Shown here: piece by piece, positions 14,587-16,344 of the stretch
Layout of the letters: the number at the start of each line of letters is the position of its first letter
How positions within the stretch are numbered: position 1 is the first letter of the stretch
NCBI GenBank assembly: GCA_026988195.1
Contig: JALSLS010000250.1
Coordinates: forward strand, 1 to 16,344
Source of the DNA: Methylomonas sp.
GTDB taxonomy: Bacteria > Pseudomonadota > Gammaproteobacteria > Methylococcales > Methylomonadaceae
Reading direction: 5' to 3'
DNA: 16,344 nt
Position numbers and translations under genes: made by a program
Notes under the pieces: generated by a model
Seen by the model: the letters and a program-made list of their open reading frames with translations, nothing else
What the model was told of the DNA's origin: nothing
The model's database searches: none

Positions 14587-14600
14587 CGAATATAATAAAC

Positions 14601-14726
14601 ACCCAACAAGTCATTACATCTGACCCACTTAAGCAGGTCTTCTTCGGAGCAATATGACTATGTCATGGTTTGGTAGTTTTAAACAACCATATGCCTGTTC
14701 TCCAGTGGTCAGCTGAATGAGGCGTT
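14601..14726 (+). repeat. attC-13 (family B), R' split by an insertion sequence
   Basis: R'' ACCCAAC (14601-14607); left-arm CATTACATCTGACCCACTT pairs with right-arm CCAGTGGTCAGCTGAATG. R' would be GTTATGT, but only GTT (14724-14726) remains here; ATGT continues at 16296 after the insertion sequence. The junction gives GTTGGTA, which still keeps the GTTRR part of a core site. Confidence 0.88.
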
Positions 14727-14729
14727 GGT

Positions 14730-14740
14730 ATGACTCCCCC
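14730..14740 (+). repeat. Subterminal inverted repeat of the IS (downstream of transposase)
   Basis: ATGACTCCCCC, a perfect 11-bp inverse of 16278-16288, lies 3 bp inside the inferred left end. Confidence 0.85.
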
Positions 14741-14812
14741 TGTCAATCAAAGCACAGTGTTTTCCTGCTCTTTTTTTAGAACCTTAGTGTGTCTTCTTTT
14801 TCGTTAATAAAA

Positions 14813-15031
14813 TTGAGCTAATGCATCAAATGAAGCGAGTACTTTCGTCGGTTTTCATGCTGGTATCCGTAGGTTACTCATTTTTCAATGAGCAGAGCTG
14901 ACCTTACTTATTCCGCCGTGGCACCTGTCTTCAGTCTATGCTCGTGGATCAAGGCTAATCTTTTGCCTTGCCATCATAACGCCGTCGGGGGTTGTGCCAC
15001 ATCCGCTGCTTGATCCAATGCATTAGCTCAA
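14813..15031 (-). ncRNA. Candidate bridge RNA of the IS1111-type element
   Basis: The 300-bp non-coding stretch after the transposase gene is where IS1111-group elements are known to encode their bridge RNA. A perfect 14-bp inverted repeat (14813-14826 with 15018-15031) brackets this segment. Read on the minus strand, the stem GTGGCAC/GTGCCAC (15000-14994 and 14924-14918) encloses an internal loop and an inner hairpin, CAAGGC/GCCTTG (14970-14965 and 14955-14950). The 5' side of the loop reads GGCGTTATG (14983-14975), identical to the attC target across the insertion point; the 3' side reads CATAGAC (14940-14934), whose CATA is complementary to TATG of the target. Further on, ATACCAG (14866-14860) matches the predicted joined ends of the circular element. 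RNA ends and exact fold are inferred, and an alternative pairing TGGATCAAG/CTTGATCCA (14945-14953 with 15009-15017) exists. Confidence 0.65.
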
Positions 15032-15040
15032 AGAGGTGTC

Positions 15041-16195
15041 TCATGCGGGTACTCGGGATATTCTAAGTTTTGGGTTTACTTGGCTTAGCACCACTTCTCT
15101 TGCGATCGCCCAGATGTACGCGATCATTTCTCGCGCTATCGCGGTTACGACAAGATTGTAGTGTTTTCCTTTGTGCATGAGTTGTTGGTATCGTCGACAC
15201 AGTCTGAGTTGTGCTTTCCAGGCGATGTCGATAATTTCTTTGGGTAACGACTCTTGTCGTTTTTGTAATTCTTCCGATATGTTGGCGGCATAGCGATAGG
15301 AGTGAGCGCCTTCAATAAGCAAGCGCCGTGCTCTGATATTGCCGCATTTGGTGATGGGGCCTAAGTGTCGTCTATCACCACTGGAGTGTTCTCCTGGTAC
15401 GAGGCCAAGGTAACCCATTAGTTTGCGCGGGTGATCAAAACGCGTCAGATCTCCCAGCTCAGCTATCACACCTGCTGCTACAAGAAGCCTGACACCGCGC
15501 ATCGCTTGTAAGGCTTTAACGACAGGGTAATAACGCCAATTTTGTACTTGATGTTGTAGCTCATTGACGAGCCGGGCTAAGCGCTTGATTCGCTCTTCAA
15601 CCGTTTGCAGATATTCTTGCAAAACTATCTGTTGCGCGGGATGAGGTAAGACTAATTCGCTGAGCCAACGCAGGTGTTTCTTTGACCAGTTTGCCTTGCC
15701 TTCATAATTGATGTTGTTGCGAAGTAGCATGGCTTTAAGTTGAAAGCGGGCATCGTTTAAATCTTTCATGGCTGTTTCTCTTGCGCGGGAAAGATCGCGG
15801 ATAGATTCATCTTCAGGCTCTGGTACGTAGATGGGTGTGAGTTCTTCTGTTTTTAAGAGCTTTGCCAAACGCATGGCATCGCGCTTATCGGTCTTAACTT
15901 TATCCCCAGGTTTTTTAGGAATTAAAGAAGGTGCGATGACGTAGCAGCAATGACCGAGGCTAGTGATAAAGCGGTACATCCAGTAGCCACATGGTCCTGC
16001 CTCATAGGTAAAGTGCAAGGTTGCTTTTGGATACTTTGATTCGAAGTATCGCACCAGTTTTTTAATTGCTGTTTTGGTCGAAGGTATTTTACCGTGGTGA
16101 ATCGGTAATGCACCTCTCTGATCCTCGATATAGGCAACTTCTGTTGATACTTTGTGTGTATCTAATCCAATGAAAAGTATGTTATCTTTGTTCAT
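15041..16195 (-). CDS. IS110-family (IS1111-type) transposase/recombinase
   Basis: A 384-aa DEDD recombinase that excises and inserts the element as a circle under guidance of its bridge RNA. The N-terminal RuvC-like domain shows the acidic residues in IGLDTHKVS, TYEAGPCGYW and VKTDKRDAMRLAK. The C-terminal Transposase_20 domain has AMRGVRLLVAAGVIAELGD, then YLGLVPGEHSSG with the candidate catalytic serine, then GNIRARRLLIEGAHSYR. Length is typical and the frame is intact, so the enzyme may be active. TTG 16207 is in frame, but ATG 16195 with GGAGG five bases upstream is the true start; that GGAGG lies inside a 12-bp inverted repeat. Its GC content is higher than that of the cassettes. Confidence 0.95.
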   Translation of the reverse strand: MNKDNILFIGLDTHKVSTEVAYIEDQRGALPIHHGKIPSTKTAIKKLVRYFESKYPKATLHFTYEAGPCGYWMYRFITSLGHCCYVIAPSLIPKKPGDKVKTDKRDAMRLAKLLKTEELTPIYVPEPEDESIRDLSRARETAMKDLNDARFQLKAMLLRNNINYEGKANWSKKHLRWLSELVLPHPAQQIVLQEYLQTVEERIKRLARLVNELQHQVQNWRYYPVVKALQAMRGVRLLVAAGVIAELGDLTRFDHPRKLMGYLGLVPGEHSSGDRRHLGPITKCGNIRARRLLIEGAHSYRYAANISEELQKRQESLPKEIIDIAWKAQLRLCRRYQQLMHKGKHYNLVVTAIAREMIAYIWAIAREVVLSQVNPKLRISRVPA

Positions 16196-16272
16196 GCTAG
16201 CCTCCAAGCTTTAGTTGTTTAAAACACTAATTATGGCACTGGCTCCGCTAACCCACGATATTGGAGGCTAGC
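16196..16272 (-). promoter_or_regulatory. 12-bp inverted repeat masking the transposase ribosome site
   Basis: GCTAGCCTCCAA (16196-16207) and TTGGAGGCTAGC (16261-16272) are perfect reverse complements 53 bp apart. In a minus-strand transcript begun outside the element, the GGAGG of the transposase would be paired in a 12-bp stem directly before the ATG. A transcript starting inside the loop would leave it free; a -10-like CATAAT (minus strand, 16235-16230) lies in the loop. Confidence 0.6.
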
Positions 16273-16277
16273 GCCTT

Positions 16278-16288
16278 GGGGGAGTCAT
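16278..16288 (+). repeat. Subterminal inverted repeat of the IS (upstream of transposase)
   Basis: GGGGGAGTCAT, the perfect inverse of 14730-14740, lies 7 bp inside the inferred right end (16295). Confidence 0.85.
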
Positions 16289-16295
16289 TATGTCT

Positions 16296-16344
16296 ATGTG
16301 TCTGCGACGCAAATATAACATGTTCAAAATTTCGTCATTAACTA
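16296..16344 (+). other. Start of the next cassette, cut by the window end
   Basis: ATGT (16296-16299) completes the R' site that the insertion sequence split. The shared leader GTCTGCGACGCAAA (16300-16313) follows, then AT-rich DNA to the window end. No start codon with a ribosome site is visible in these 49 bases. Confidence 0.8.

Larger units (their letters stand above)
14727..16295 (-). mobile_element. IS110-family, IS1111-type insertion sequence in an attC
   Basis: The limits are inferred by removing this 1569-bp segment: the flanks then join as GGCGTT plus ATGTGTCTGCGACGC, identical to the uninterrupted cassette junctions at 4385 and 7300. No target duplication is seen, as expected for the family. 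The inverted repeats ATGACTCCCCC (14730-14740) and GGGGGAGTCAT (16278-16288) are subterminal, 3 bp from one end and 7 bp from the other, the known IS1111 arrangement. IS1111 relatives that target attC sites (IS1111-attC group) are described in the literature. One base (T) of ambiguity remains at the junction. The transposase is transcribed against the cassette direction. Confidence 0.9.

Noticed and set aside
755..14726. Recurring 90-134 bp repeats separating genes, considered as CRISPR-like
   Set aside because: They are imperfect palindromes with attC core sites at both ends and spacing set by genes, not short direct repeats with uniform spacers.

Overview
This window is a stretch of gene-cassette array from an integron, most likely a large sedentary chromosomal one. 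The low-GC coding sequence and the VCR-like attC ends (TAACAA at one end, GGCGTTA at the other) suggest a marine gammaproteobacterium of the Vibrionales/Alteromonadales type; the genus cannot be fixed from the sequence. No integrase gene, attI site or conventional housekeeping gene is visible, so the position within the array is unknown. All attC sites point the same way: cassettes begin at G^TT of one R' site and end at the next R'. Thirteen attC sites were found (the first only as its right end). Most are 116-134 bp, and they fall into at least two sequence families plus three singletons.

Layout: cassette 1 (14-879) carries a reverse-oriented PIN toxin/RHH antitoxin pair. Cassette 2 (880-1537) has no conventional gene, only a 50-codon ORF and RNA-like hairpins. 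Cassette 3 (1538-2369) has a DUF1272 cysteine-rich protein. Cassette 4 (2370-3200) has a four-helix membrane protein. Cassette 5 (3201-4384) has an Mrr-like nuclease. Cassette 6 (4385-5290) has a LysE/RhtB exporter. Cassette 7 (5291-6700) has an unrecognised 421-aa protein with a hydrophobic C-terminal segment. Cassette 8 (6701-7299) has two small head-to-head genes. Cassette 9 (7300-8545) has a HEPN protein. Cassette 10 (8546-10915) holds a complete type II restriction-modification (R-M) system: a C5-cytosine methyltransferase and an NgoFVII-type PLD nuclease. Cassette 11 (10916-11741) has a membrane protein made of an internal duplication. Cassette 12 (from 11742) holds a second complete R-M system with a divergent HTH regulator, a D12-class adenine methyltransferase and a PD-(D/E)XK nuclease. 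An IS110-family element of the IS1111 type (14727-16295) splits the R' site of the last attC, and a further cassette begins after it.

Much of the array is defence or addiction material: two R-M systems, an Mrr-like nuclease, a HEPN protein and a toxin-antitoxin pair. Cassettes 7, 8 and 11 are undescribed as far as can be judged here and could share that role by association.

The strongest new signal is in the insertion sequence. Its 3' non-coding region looks like a bridge RNA: an internal loop carries a 9-nt match to the reconstructed attC target across the insertion point, and a second segment carries a 7-nt match to the predicted circular-donor junction. Other notable signals are a 5' leader shared by seven cassettes, a perfect 45-bp palindrome holding two operator-like boxes in front of the second R-M system, and a 12-bp inverted repeat that could mask the ribosome site of the transposase.
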